In this document: one piece after another, positions 8,801-17,019 of the stretch
Numbering within the stretch: the stretch's first letter is position 1
Layout of the letters: every line of letters starts with the position of its first letter
NCBI RefSeq assembly: GCF_001641335.1
Contig: NZ_LVEM01000001.1
Location: 2,173,334-2,237,333, forward strand
Direction of reading: 5' to 3'
Source of the DNA: Bradyrhizobium stylosanthis
Lineage (GTDB): Bacteria > Pseudomonadota > Alphaproteobacteria > Rhizobiales > Xanthobacteraceae
DNA: 64,000 bases
Notes under the pieces: generated by a model
Databases searched by the model: none
Told to the model about the DNA's origin: nothing
The model's input: the letters and a program-made list of their open reading frames with translations, nothing else
Made by a program: the position numbers and the translations under genes

Positions 8801-10054
8801 TCACCAACCCTTGTAGGGCAGCACCGGCGCCTTCTCGGCGTTGGCTTTCGGCCACACCGAGACGTAGTTCTCGCCGTCCTGAAGCTGGATGATGGCGCCG
8901 GACGCCAGGACGTTCTGGCCCTTGTCGTCGAACTTGACGCCCTTGTAGCCGATCATGAGCTGCTCGGGCTTCAGGTCCGTCGCCTTCAACGCGGCCTGGA
9001 TCTTGGCGGGCTCGGTCGAGCCGGCGCGATCGATCGCATCGGCCAGCACGAAGAAGCCCTGCATCTGGCGGGCGACCGTGTCGTCCATCTCCTCGCCGCT
9101 CTTCTTCTTGTACATATCGGCGATGATGGCCGACGGCGAGCCCGGCGGGCCGACGACCCAGGACGAACGGTTGAACACGCCTTGCGAGATCTTGCCGACC
9201 GCCTTGGTGAAGGACGGATCGGAATAGCCGGCATCGTCGGCCAGCAGGACCGCCGGCTTGTAGTCGAGCGACTGCATGGTCTTGGCGAAGAGGATCGCGT
9301 CCGACGTGTAGCTGATCATGATGACGACGTCGGGCTTCTTGTCCTTGAGCTGAAGCACCTGCCCCTGCAGGTCGGTCGCGTTGACGGGATAGGCGACGTC
9401 GAGTGCGATCGGCTGGCCCTTCTCCTTGAAGGCGCCGGCGATCGTGTTCGCGACCGAGGTGCCGTATTCGGTGTTGTCATGGACCAGCGCGATCGCATCG
9501 GTCTTGGCGCCCGCCGCCTTCATGTCCGCGAGGAATTCGGTGTAGATCTTGGCGAAGTCGGTGGCGATCGGCGTGGTGCGGAAGAACCATTTGAAGCCGC
9601 GCTCGGTGAGATTGGCCGCGACCGACTCCGAATTCAGGAAGGGCACGCCGTATTTCTCGGCGATGGCGCTCGAGGTCAGGGTCACGCCGGACTGGTAGGA
9701 GCCGAACACGGCCGCCACCTTCTCTTCCGTGATCAGGCGCAGCGCCTGGTTCTGGCCGGTTGCGGGGTTGCCCTGGTTGTCGGCGATGATCACCTCGACC
9801 TTGGCACCGCCGAGGCCGGCAAGACCGGCGTTCTTCGCCAGCGGGAAATTGCCGAGCTCGGGATGGGCATTGTTGATGATGTCGGTTGCGACATCCAGCG
9901 CCGCCTTGGCATGCGCCCCGATCGAGGCGGTGCCGCCGGACATCGGCATGATCACGCCGATCTTGACCACCTTGTCCTGCGCCTGCGCGCCAGCCGTGAG
10001 CGCAAGGGACATCGCGGCCGCGCAAAGCAGCCCCGTGACGTGCTTCAAATTCAT
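8801..10054 (-). CDS. ABC transporter substrate-binding protein (LivK/HAAT family)
   Basis: A 417-residue periplasmic binding protein of the branched-chain-amino-acid/amide class. The signal peptide is MNLKHVTGLLCAAAMSLAL with cleavage near AGAQA-QD. The mature chain opens with KVVKIGVIMPMSGGTASIG, the usual first beta strand and ligand loop, and continues as two Rossmann-like lobes (GSYQSGVTLTSSAIAEKYG, ALVHDNTEYG, VIMISYTSDAILF). GGGAGG lies 9 bases before the ATG. It is the promoter-proximal gene of the liv-type operon; the palindrome after its stop suggests higher expression than the membrane subunits. Confidence 0.93.
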   Translation of the reverse strand: MNLKHVTGLLCAAAMSLALTAGAQAQDKVVKIGVIMPMSGGTASIGAHAKAALDVATDIINNAHPELGNFPLAKNAGLAGLGGAKVEVIIADNQGNPATGQNQALRLITEEKVAAVFGSYQSGVTLTSSAIAEKYGVPFLNSESVAANLTERGFKWFFRTTPIATDFAKIYTEFLADMKAAGAKTDAIALVHDNTEYGTSVANTIAGAFKEKGQPIALDVAYPVNATDLQGQVLQLKDKKPDVVIMISYTSDAILFAKTMQSLDYKPAVLLADDAGYSDPSFTKAVGKISQGVFNRSSWVVGPPGSPSAIIADMYKKKSGEEMDDTVARQMQGFFVLADAIDRAGSTEPAKIQAALKATDLKPEQLMIGYKGVKFDDKGQNVLASGAIIQLQDGENYVSVWPKANAEKAPVLPYKGW

Positions 10055-10388
10055 GAAATCAGACCTCCCAATGGGTTTCCCCGACCAAGGTTTTTTGGAA
10101 GCTGTGGGCGTAAGCGCCTGCTTCCGTTTGTTTATGCCTGGCTGACCCTAGGATGGCATGCCAGCCGGATACCGGCAAGGTGAAACGGGGTGCCACGATG
10201 CTGCATAGGGATGCAGCGAATGCACGCGTGCGGGCCGCGCGCTATCTGGCGTCGTTCAATGCTGGAAAAACAACCCGGCAGGCGTCAACGCGTAGGGTGG
10301 ATTAGCCGAAGGCGTAATCCACCACTCTTCTCCGCGGGGACAAAAGAGGTGGATTACGCTGCGCTAATCCACCCTACGCAGCTTGCAT
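10055..10388. other. Intergenic region upstream of the liv-type operon
   Basis: A 334-base stretch without a convincing gene. The first 200 bases should contain the promoter for the minus-strand transporter operon; I cannot assign -35/-10 elements. The last 90 bases are a palindromic repeat, listed separately. Confidence 0.5.
10290..10379. repeat. Intergenic palindromic repeat (GTAGGGTGGATTA type)
   Basis: Nearly perfect long inverted repeat. The left arm GCGTAGGGTGGATTAG...GCGTAATCCACC is mirrored by GGTGGATTACGC...CTAATCCACCCTACGC on the right, around a loop near 10325-10345. From general knowledge, GTAGGGTGGATTAGCG elements are widespread in Bradyrhizobium intergenic DNA. It lies just past the DUF1428 stop and may serve as its terminator. 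Confidence 0.75.
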
Positions 10389-10751
10389 TCAGCCAACTAT
10401 GTCGCTCGCCCTCAGCAGCGTGGTGAAGCCGCCATAGATCATGCGCTTGCCGTCGAAGGGCATGTCGGCGCCCTTGAGCCGCGGATCCGCCATCACCTTC
10501 TTGTTGACGGCATCCCGGGTCTCGCGATCGCGGTAGACGATCCAGGAGAACACCACGACCTCATCCTCTTTCGCGATGACCGCGCGCGGGAACGAGGTCA
10601 GCTCGCCAAAGGGAACGTCGTCGCCGATGCATTCGACGTAGTCGAGCGCGCCGTGCTCCATCCAGACCGCGCAGGCGGTTTTCGCCAGGGCCTTGTAGGC
10701 CTCGATCTTGTCCTTCAGCACGGCCAGCACGAAACCATCGATATAGGGCAT
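10389..10751 (-). CDS. DUF1428 family protein
   Basis: A 120-residue protein starting MPYIDGFVLAV, the invariant opening of DUF1428 (family members typically start M-S/P-Y-V/I-D-G-F). Other family segments seen are ALDYVEC, FPRAV, VVFSWIVYRDRETRD and GKRMIYGGF. The family has a dimeric alpha/beta-barrel (ABM-like) fold with no established reaction. AAGGAGATCC precedes the ATG at 10751 at good spacing, which decides against the longer in-frame extension to 10883. It stands alone, divergent from the caspase-hydrolase gene. Confidence 0.85.
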   Translation of the reverse strand: MPYIDGFVLAVLKDKIEAYKALAKTACAVWMEHGALDYVECIGDDVPFGELTSFPRAVIAKEDEVVVFSWIVYRDRETRDAVNKKVMADPRLKGADMPFDGKRMIYGGFTTLLRASDIVG

Positions 10752-10958
10752 CACGGATCTCCTTGAGTGACATGAGCCCGAAGGACGATGCGGCGCCCAC
10801 CGAGCCGACGTCCCGGGACGCCTGCGAGGTGAGGCAAACTGTCGCGAGCAATTCGTGAGCTGCTTCACATCCTGCGGTCGCAACTCGGGGACATCATCCC
10901 CAGCGTTTAGGTCTGCATTGCGGCTATTTCAAATTGTATTCGGCAGAAGGCAGTTTCC

Positions 10959-12824
10959 ATGAGCGGCCGCCTTTCCTTGCTTTGCGTCCACGGCGTCGGC
11001 CACGCGGAGATCGACTCCGGATTTCAGGAGTCCTGGTCCAAGACGATCACGCACGCCATCGGATCGGTCGATCCGGACGTCCAGCTCACCATCGACTTTG
11101 TTCTCTACGACGAGCTGTTCGACAGGGCCCCGCTCAATCCCCTCACCTATGCCGCCGCCTCGGCCAAGCTGCTGGCCAGCGCGGTCGTTCATGGCATCGG
11201 CGACCTGCTGCCCGGTGCACGCGGCATCGGCGACATCCCCGCCGTCATCAAATGGACCGCGGGCATGGTCGCCCAATGGTCGACCGACGAGGAACTGCGC
11301 AACGATCTGCGCCGCGCCATTCTCGACAAGCTCGAGGCCAGGCCCTACGACATGGTCCTCGCCCACAGCCTTGGCTCGCTGATCTGCTACGACACCTTCC
11401 TGCACGAGGCGGATGCGATCAAGGACGCGATCTTCGTCAGCTTCGGATCGCAGATCGGCAATCCGGCGGTGCGCGACGTGTTTGCCGGCCGCATCAAGCC
11501 GCTGGCCTGCCGGAAATGGTTTCACCTCTTCAATCCCAGTGACCATGTGCTGACCTGTCCGCTCGATGTCCGGGCCGACAATTATCAGCAGGTCACGGTG
11601 GCCTTCGACGTTCCCAACGACGTGCTCAACCACGATGCGACCTGGTACCTGTCGCACACCAGCACGGTTGCGACCGTGTGGCATGACGCAGCGCCAGCGC
11701 CCGTGCCGCGCGCGATCGTGAGCGCGGCGCGCGAGATGGCGAGCCTCGCCGTCAAGCCCGGCCGCCGCGCCTTGCTGATCGGCATCAACGATTACCCCGA
11801 TCCGGCCAGCAGGCTGGAGGGCTGCGTCAACGACGTCTTCCTGATGAGCTCGGTGCTGCAGGAGAGCGGCTTCGAGCCGGAGGATATCCGCATCGTCCTC
11901 AACGACCGCGCGACGACGCAGGGAATCATGGATCGGCTGCACTGGCTGCTCGATGGCGTTCGCGACGGCGACGAGCGCATGCTGTTCTACTCGGGCCACG
12001 GCGCCCAGATTCCGCGCTACAACATCCAGGGCGAGCCGGATCATGTCGACGAATGTCTCGTTCCCTATGATTTCGACTGGTCGCCGGCCCACGCGATCCT
12101 GGATCGCCAGTTCGCCGAGCTGTACTCGCAACTGCCCTATGACAGCTATTTCGTGGCGATGTTCGATTGCTGCCATTCGGGCGGGCTGACGCGCGACGGC
12201 GGCCCGCGTGTCCGCGGCCTCAGCCCTCCCGACGACATCAGGCATCGCGCGCTGAAATGGGACGCGAAAGAGCGGATGTGGGTGCCGCGCGATTTCACGC
12301 CGCTGAACAGGAGCCTGAAGGACAGGAAGAACGGCGCCGATTTCCTCGGGCAGAACGGGGCGACGCAACGGCTGGGGCGTGCGATGATGCTGCGAACCAA
12401 GCCGGACAAGGACTACGACAAGACGCGCAAGGAGCTCGATCATTTCGGGCCCTACATGCCGATCCTGCTCGAGGCCTGTCAGGAGCAGCAGCTCTCCTAC
12501 GAATACCGCGACGGCGTGACGTCGTACGGCGTCTACACCTACTCCATGGCTGGCACGCTGCGCGAGTTGAGAGCCAGGGGCGAAAATCCATCCTTCAACA
12601 CGCTGAACGACCTCGTCACGGCCAAGCTGAAGCGGATGCGTTACAACCAGACGCCCAATCTGGTCGGGGCCAAAATCCGCTGCAGCGCGCCGGTGCCGTG
12701 GGGCAATGCGCGGGACACCGAACCCGCCACGCAGGGCGGCGCGAAAGCATCCTCCACCACACCGCGCAAGAGCGGCCGCAAGCGCGCGCCGGCAGGAAAG
12801 AAGACGACCAGAAGGAAGAGATAG
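10959..12824 (+). CDS. Alpha/beta-hydrolase fused to caspase-like (peptidase C14) domain
   Basis: A 621-residue two-domain protein. Residues 1-245 form an alpha/beta-hydrolase (lipase-like): an oxyanion-type CVHGVGH near residue 9, nucleophile elbow AHSLGS with S137, and candidate acid/base residues around D195-H196 and H225. Residues 265-590 form a caspase/metacaspase domain: RRALLIGINDYPD (strand 1), the catalytic-His motif FYSGHGAQ (H347) and the catalytic-Cys motif DCCHSGG (C405), with a long insert at about 410-500 between the p20-like core and the later LLEACQEQQLSYEY and YGVYTYSMAGTL segments. The last 35 residues are very Lys/Arg-rich. No signal peptide or membrane segment, so likely cytoplasmic. 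AGAAGG is 9 bases before the ATG. It sits 43 bases upstream of a second C14 gene. Metacaspases usually prefer Arg/Lys at P1, but specificity here is unknown. The order lipase-then-caspase in one chain is unusual. Confidence 0.85.
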   Translation: MSGRLSLLCVHGVGHAEIDSGFQESWSKTITHAIGSVDPDVQLTIDFVLYDELFDRAPLNPLTYAAASAKLLASAVVHGIGDLLPGARGIGDIPAVIKWTAGMVAQWSTDEELRNDLRRAILDKLEARPYDMVLAHSLGSLICYDTFLHEADAIKDAIFVSFGSQIGNPAVRDVFAGRIKPLACRKWFHLFNPSDHVLTCPLDVRADNYQQVTVAFDVPNDVLNHDATWYLSHTSTVATVWHDAAPAPVPRAIVSAAREMASLAVKPGRRALLIGINDYPDPASRLEGCVNDVFLMSSVLQESGFEPEDIRIVLNDRATTQGIMDRLHWLLDGVRDGDERMLFYSGHGAQIPRYNIQGEPDHVDECLVPYDFDWSPAHAILDRQFAELYSQLPYDSYFVAMFDCCHSGGLTRDGGPRVRGLSPPDDIRHRALKWDAKERMWVPRDFTPLNRSLKDRKNGADFLGQNGATQRLGRAMMLRTKPDKDYDKTRKELDHFGPYMPILLEACQEQQLSYEYRDGVTSYGVYTYSMAGTLRELRARGENPSFNTLNDLVTAKLKRMRYNQTPNLVGAKIRCSAPVPWGNARDTEPATQGGAKASSTTPRKSGRKRAPAGKKTTRRKR

Positions 12825-12867
12825 CACGCATCGACTAACGAGCGATCAAGCCCTTGGAGAATCGGTC

Positions 12868-13752
12868 ATGGCGACAGGCATTTCCCTGCATATCGGACTG
12901 AACTCGGTCGACCCGCAGCATTACGAAGGCTGGAGCGGCCCCCTCAACGCCTGCGAAGCCGACGCCAACGACATGGCCGACCTCGCCCATACCCGCAGCT
13001 TCGCGCCGACCAAGCTTTTGACTCGCAGGGCAACGCGTGCCGCGGTTCTCGGCGGCATCGCGCATGCGGCCAAGTCCCTCAAGTCAGGCGATCTGTTCTT
13101 CCTGACCTATTCGGGACACGGCGGGCAGTTGCCGGATCTCAACGGCGACGAGCCCGACGGCAAGGACGAAACCTGGTGCCTCTACGACGGCGAGCTCGTC
13201 GACGACGAACTGTATTCATCATGGGGTGCGTTCGCAGCCGGCGTGCGCATCCTACTGCTCTCCGACAGCTGCCATAGTGGCAGCGTGAGCAAGGCGCTGC
13301 ACTATCAGGCCAGGGCGCGCGCCCTCCCCGGCACGCAATATCGCGCCATGCCGGACGAGGTGGCGCTACGCGTCTACCAGAGCAACAGGAAGACCTATGA
13401 TCCGATTCTGAAGCGGCGCGACCTCTCCGAGGCGCTCGGCAACGTCAAGGCGTCGGTGCTGCTGATCTCCGGCTGCCAGGACAACCAGCTCTCACAGGAC
13501 GGCACTTTCAACGGCCTGTTCACGGGAACGCTGAAGACGGTCTGGAACGGCGGGACCTTCAAGGGATCCTACCGCCGCTTCCACACCGCGATCGGCGCCA
13601 AGATGCCGCCGGATCAATCGCCAAAACTCTCGCTGGTGGGCGCCAGCAACCCTGCCTTCATGGCCGCACGCCCCTTCACCATCGAGGACGGAAAAAAGAA
13701 GTCACCGGCAAAGAAGAAGACGGCAGCGAAGAAGAAGTCGGCCCGGAGCTGA
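12868..13752 (+). CDS. Stand-alone caspase-like protein (peptidase C14)
   Basis: A 294-residue metacaspase-like protein. It opens with ISLHIGLNSVDP (strand 1), an N-terminal GPLNACEADANDMADLA helix, the catalytic His in LTYSGHGGQ (H84) and the catalytic Cys in SDSCHSG (C135); LLISGCQDNQLSQDG follows as in the substrate-pocket region of metacaspases. The tail (about 275-294) is Lys-rich (KKKSPAKKKTAAKKKSARS), resembling histone-H1-like tails and the tail of the preceding gene. The ATG at 12868 was chosen over an upstream in-frame extension that overlaps the previous gene in another frame and lacks family similarity. Probably co-transcribed with the fusion gene 43 bases upstream. Confidence 0.88.
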   Translation: MATGISLHIGLNSVDPQHYEGWSGPLNACEADANDMADLAHTRSFAPTKLLTRRATRAAVLGGIAHAAKSLKSGDLFFLTYSGHGGQLPDLNGDEPDGKDETWCLYDGELVDDELYSSWGAFAAGVRILLLSDSCHSGSVSKALHYQARARALPGTQYRAMPDEVALRVYQSNRKTYDPILKRRDLSEALGNVKASVLLISGCQDNQLSQDGTFNGLFTGTLKTVWNGGTFKGSYRRFHTAIGAKMPPDQSPKLSLVGASNPAFMAARPFTIEDGKKKSPAKKKTAAKKKSARS

Positions 13753-13818
13753 CCGGGCTTGTACCGGCGGGACGTAGCCGGCTGAGCCGGTAATTCACCA
13801 AGGGAGAGCGCCCGGAGA

Positions 13819-13892
13819 TGGCTGGGGAACCTGGATTCGAACCAAGACAAACAGAGTCAGAGTCTGTTGTGCTACCGTTACACCATTCCCCA
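13819..13892 (-). tRNA. tRNA-Gln (anticodon CTG)
   Basis: A 74-base cloverleaf on the minus strand with encoded CCA. The acceptor stem TGGGGAA pairs with TTCCCCA; the anticodon stem ACAGA/TCTGT encloses the loop CTCTGAC, giving anticodon CTG (codon CAG); the T arm has GGTTCGAATCC. All stems close by eye. It lies between a plus-strand caspase-like gene and a minus-strand small gene. tRNA genes are frequent integration targets, but no integrase or attachment duplication is visible here. Confidence 0.95.
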
Positions 13893-13899
13893 ACGGAAT

Positions 13900-13937
13900 A
13901 GTCGAACAAATTCAATATCTTACTGATTTGCTCGACT
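13900..13937. terminator. Stem-loop between the tRNA-Gln gene and the small gene at 14082
   Basis: AGTCGAACAAAT is mirrored by ATTTGCTCGACT (11 of 12 positions pair) around a 14-base AT-rich loop. On the minus strand it follows the gene at 14082-14402 and precedes the tRNA, so it may terminate the former. No long U-run is present. Confidence 0.4.
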
Positions 13938-14081
13938 GTGGCCGGAAGCGCGTTTGGCGCAAATCACGGCTCAGGCGTGGCAGCGTTCTACCTGCTCGCA
14001 TCTGGGCTGGCAAGCGCTCCGGTGGATGGCTCGTCAGCCCGGTTGTGGGACCGCAACGCGGGCCCGTTCGCGGGGGTGCCG

Positions 14082-14402
14082 CTAATGCGTGCGGCCGATG
14101 CGGACGACGATTTCGCCCCGGCTATGCGCGATCATGACCTGACCATATTCGTCCTGCGGCGGGCTTTCCTCGTAGCGCAGCGGGATCGTGGTCATCTCCT
14201 CCTGCGCCGTGCCGGCCGGCTGCTGCGCGTTGACATCGAGGATCAGGATCTTTGGATTGATCCCCTGAGGTGAGCGCCTGGTCAGGCGGGCCAGCGAGCC
14301 ATTGTTCGGGACCCGCACGTCCCCAATCATGATCAGGCGGGGCGGCACGCCCGGTGCGCGGTCGATCCAGGCCTTGAAGGTGTCTCTCAGCAGGACAGTC
14401 AT
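14082..14402 (-). CDS. Conserved small hypothetical protein
   Basis: A 106-residue protein of unknown function. It begins MTVLLRDTFKAWIDRAPG with a possible nucleotide- or strand-like segment PRLIMIGDVRVPN and ends in an ILILDVN / MTTIPLRYEE / GEIVVRIGR series of beta strands. GGGAGAG sits 7 bases before the ATG at 14402, preferred over an ATG seven codons upstream. No signal peptide or membrane helix. It is on the strand opposite to the surrounding caspase and peptidase genes, and codon usage looks native. Confidence 0.6.
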   Translation of the reverse strand: MTVLLRDTFKAWIDRAPGVPPRLIMIGDVRVPNNGSLARLTRRSPQGINPKILILDVNAQQPAGTAQEEMTTIPLRYEESPPQDEYGQVMIAHSRGEIVVRIGRTH

Positions 14403-14950
14403 GACGCATCTCTCCCTAGCCAAGTTGCGCGATCCTTCGGTCGCAGGCGCAACATTGGCGGGCGAAGCGAATCCGAACGTGAACGGCCCGTGAATCGGAC
14501 GAGACTGCGCAAGATGTCGCGGCGAACGCCGCGGCCCACCACCACACGATACCGGTCAGAGACATCGGCGCCGTTGCGCCAGCCGGCGAAGAAGTCAGAT
14601 CGCGATCGCGCGTGAGTTGCCGACGGCGTGCGGCCGCATCGCGCGCTTGGTGCAGACGCGCAAGGACTCGCCATTCACGCTCATTTCACGCTCGTCCGCT
14701 CCAAGTTGAGGCGCGATTTTCATTTCGCCCGCAAGGTCGCATTTCGATCGCGCGGCAACCCTTGACCGTATGACAGCCCAAGATGTACGATTTCTGCATT
14801 GCACCAGATCCGGCGGGCTGTATTCCTGAGCTCACGAGTCGTTGGCTTCGCGCACAACGCGAACCAAACATCTACATTTCACCAAGCCACAGCTCCCGGG
14901 ACCTGCCCTCCTGCATTGTCGTCGACGATGTCGACGGAGGATGGGACGAG
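14403..14950. other. Long upstream region of the SARP-type regulator gene
   Basis: About 550 bases between the divergent start of the small gene and the preferred start of the regulator. The regulator frame is open back to 14783, so a longer N-terminus cannot be excluded. Otherwise I see no convincing gene, tRNA or long repeat. The region is locally less GC-rich around 14690-14880 and probably holds the regulator promoter. Confidence 0.4.
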
Positions 14951-17005
14951 ATGTCGGGCGTTGGCGACGACAAGGCGGCAAGCGAGAGCGAAACTGGCCG
15001 CTTGCGGCTGAATATCATCGGAGCATTTTCCGCATCCGTGAGCGGGCACGAGATCGGGCTCGGCCGAAAGGCGCAGGCGCTTCTCGGCTACATGATGCTC
15101 TCCTCCGCGCGCCAGTTGCCGAGGACAAAGCTGGTCGGCCTGCTCTGGAGCGAGAAGGAAGACCCGCTCGCCAAGGGCTCGCTGCGTCAATCGCTGAGCC
15201 AGATCCAGCGCGAGCTGAAGACGCACGGCTGCCCGCATTTCCATGCCGACCAGATGCACGTCGCACTCGATATCGAGCAGGTGGCATGTGACCTGACGGA
15301 GATCGTCGCGGATGCCGAGCGCGGCATCGTCCATCCCACCCTGCTCGCACACGAACGCCTCACCGACGGCATCCTCGACGATCTGGAGAATGTCGATCCC
15401 GCATTTTCGGACTGGCTTGCCGAGACGCGGCCGCTGATCCACGAGCGGCTGATCGATGCGTTGACGCGGCTGCTGCCCGACGAGGGCCAAACCGACATCA
15501 CCGCCATTGCCGAGGCTGCAGCCAAGGCCATCTATCGGCTGGATTCCGAGAACGAGCGGGCCGTTCGCGTTCTCATCAGGAGCCACATCGCGTCCGGAAG
15601 CATCGGTGCTGCGCTCGCGATCTACGCGCGGCTCTGGCGCCAGCTCGAGGATACCTACGACATCGAGCCCCACAAGCTCACGCAGGACCTGATTGCCGGC
15701 CTGCGCCAGCAGCAACCCGAAATCGTCACGCGGCCGGTCGCGGCTCCCGCGGTCGTGCCCGCACTCGGACTGGCCGGATTTGCTGCCAGCCGGCCGTCGG
15801 TCGCCGTTCTCCCCTTCCGTGCGCTGTCGCCGACGCTGGAGCCTCAGTTCACGATCGGCATCGTCGACAGCGTCGTCCAGGCCCTGTCGAGCCTGAAGGA
15901 GCTGTTCGTGATCTCGCGCGGCTCGACCATGATCTCGTTGTCGCAGACACCGGACTTGCGTGCCATCGGCCGCGATCTGAATGCGCAATATCTGCTGCAC
16001 GGAAGCATCCAGCGGGCCGGCGACCAGATCCGGATCTCGACCGAGCTCGTTGCCGCCGAGACGGTCGAAGTCGTTCGTGCCGATCGCCTCAGCGGAACCG
16101 CCGCCGACGTGTTCGACCTGCAGGACCGCATCGCCGTCGAGGTCATACGCTCGCTGGCGCCCCAAGTTCGCGACCGGGAGCTACATCGCGCAATGCAAAA
16201 GAGGCCGGACGATCTCGATGCCTATCAGCTGTCCCTTGTCGGCTACGACCAGATGTTCAGTCCCGACTACACCACATTCGTCACGGCCCGAACCAACTTC
16301 GAGCGCGCGCACATCCTCAGCCCGGATTGGGCGCCGCCCTTGTCCTACAGCGCCATCTGGCACATGCAGCGCGTGGCCCGCGGGTGGTCCGCGAACGCGC
16401 CGAACGAGCTCGACACCGCCCGTGCGCTCGCCGAACGGGCGCTGGAGCGCAACTCGGCCGATCCGCTCGCCAATGCCGTCGGCGGCTACACGCTGTCGCA
16501 ATGCAAGCACGACCATGCCGGCGCGCTCAAACAGCTCGACCGCGCGCTCGAGATCACCCCGAATCTCGCGATCGCATTCGCATATCGCGCCGCCGTGCAT
16601 GTTCGTTGCGAGCACTACGCGGACGCACTCAGCGATGCCGCGATCAATCTGCGCCTGTCACCGCGAGACAGGCACGCCTGGTTCGCCGAGATGGTGTCCG
16701 CCCAGGCTCATTTTGCCATGAACGACCTGAGCGCAGCCATCGAGAACGCAGGCCGGGTCGCGACGCTGCTGCCCAGCAACCAGGTGAACCTGCGCATCCT
16801 GGTCGCAGCGCTCGTGGAAAGCGGGCGTCTCAACGACGCGAAGACTTTTGCAGGGCCACTGATGACGGCCGGCGAGCTCGACATGAAATGGATCGCGAGG
16901 TCGCCATGGCCGAAGCCGGCGCTGGCGCGCATCGAAGCCGCGCTCTCGCGGCTGGCCTCGACAGTTCGAAACGGAACCACCCACGGCAACAGCAACAAGT
17001 CCTGA
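14951..17005 (+). CDS. SARP/BTAD-type transcriptional regulator with TolB-like and TPR regions
   Basis: A 684-residue multi-domain regulator from the ATG at 14951, preceded by GGAGG at 14936-14940; an in-frame ATG at 14783 would add 56 low-similarity residues. Residues about 16-110 match the winged-helix DNA-binding domain of SARP/OmpR-like activators (RLRLNIIGAFSASVSGHEIGL, then RQLPRTKLVGLLWSEK). About 110-250 is the BTAD helical domain (AIYARLWRQLEDTYDIEPH). About 282-405 is the TolB/FlgO-like domain often joined to adenylate-cyclase-type regulators (PSVAVLPFRALS ... YLLHGSIQRAGDQIRISTEL). TPR-like helices follow to about 640. No cyclase catalytic domain is present. It ends 14 bases before the haloperoxidase/phosphatase gene and may control the downstream pair or the caspase genes; this is inference. 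Confidence 0.82.
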   Translation: MSGVGDDKAASESETGRLRLNIIGAFSASVSGHEIGLGRKAQALLGYMMLSSARQLPRTKLVGLLWSEKEDPLAKGSLRQSLSQIQRELKTHGCPHFHADQMHVALDIEQVACDLTEIVADAERGIVHPTLLAHERLTDGILDDLENVDPAFSDWLAETRPLIHERLIDALTRLLPDEGQTDITAIAEAAAKAIYRLDSENERAVRVLIRSHIASGSIGAALAIYARLWRQLEDTYDIEPHKLTQDLIAGLRQQQPEIVTRPVAAPAVVPALGLAGFAASRPSVAVLPFRALSPTLEPQFTIGIVDSVVQALSSLKELFVISRGSTMISLSQTPDLRAIGRDLNAQYLLHGSIQRAGDQIRISTELVAAETVEVVRADRLSGTAADVFDLQDRIAVEVIRSLAPQVRDRELHRAMQKRPDDLDAYQLSLVGYDQMFSPDYTTFVTARTNFERAHILSPDWAPPLSYSAIWHMQRVARGWSANAPNELDTARALAERALERNSADPLANAVGGYTLSQCKHDHAGALKQLDRALEITPNLAIAFAYRAAVHVRCEHYADALSDAAINLRLSPRDRHAWFAEMVSAQAHFAMNDLSAAIENAGRVATLLPSNQVNLRILVAALVESGRLNDAKTFAGPLMTAGELDMKWIARSPWPKPALARIEAALSRLASTVRNGTTHGNSNKS

Positions 17006-17019
17006 CAGAGGAGGCTCAT

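Noticed and set aside
7649..10183. An 844-codon plus-strand open frame across livM, livH and the binding protein
   Set aside because: Shadow of the minus-strand transporter genes; the protein is rich in His, Arg, Gln and Asp with no recognisable domain.
10929..12827. A 632-codon minus-strand frame opposite the lipase-caspase gene
   Set aside because: Anti-sense of a gene with two intact catalytic signatures; product composition is typical of shadow frames.
13753..13980. Possible integration site at tRNA-Gln
   Set aside because: No duplicated 3' tRNA end and no integrase-like gene in the window; the neighbouring genes are codon-matched to the rest.
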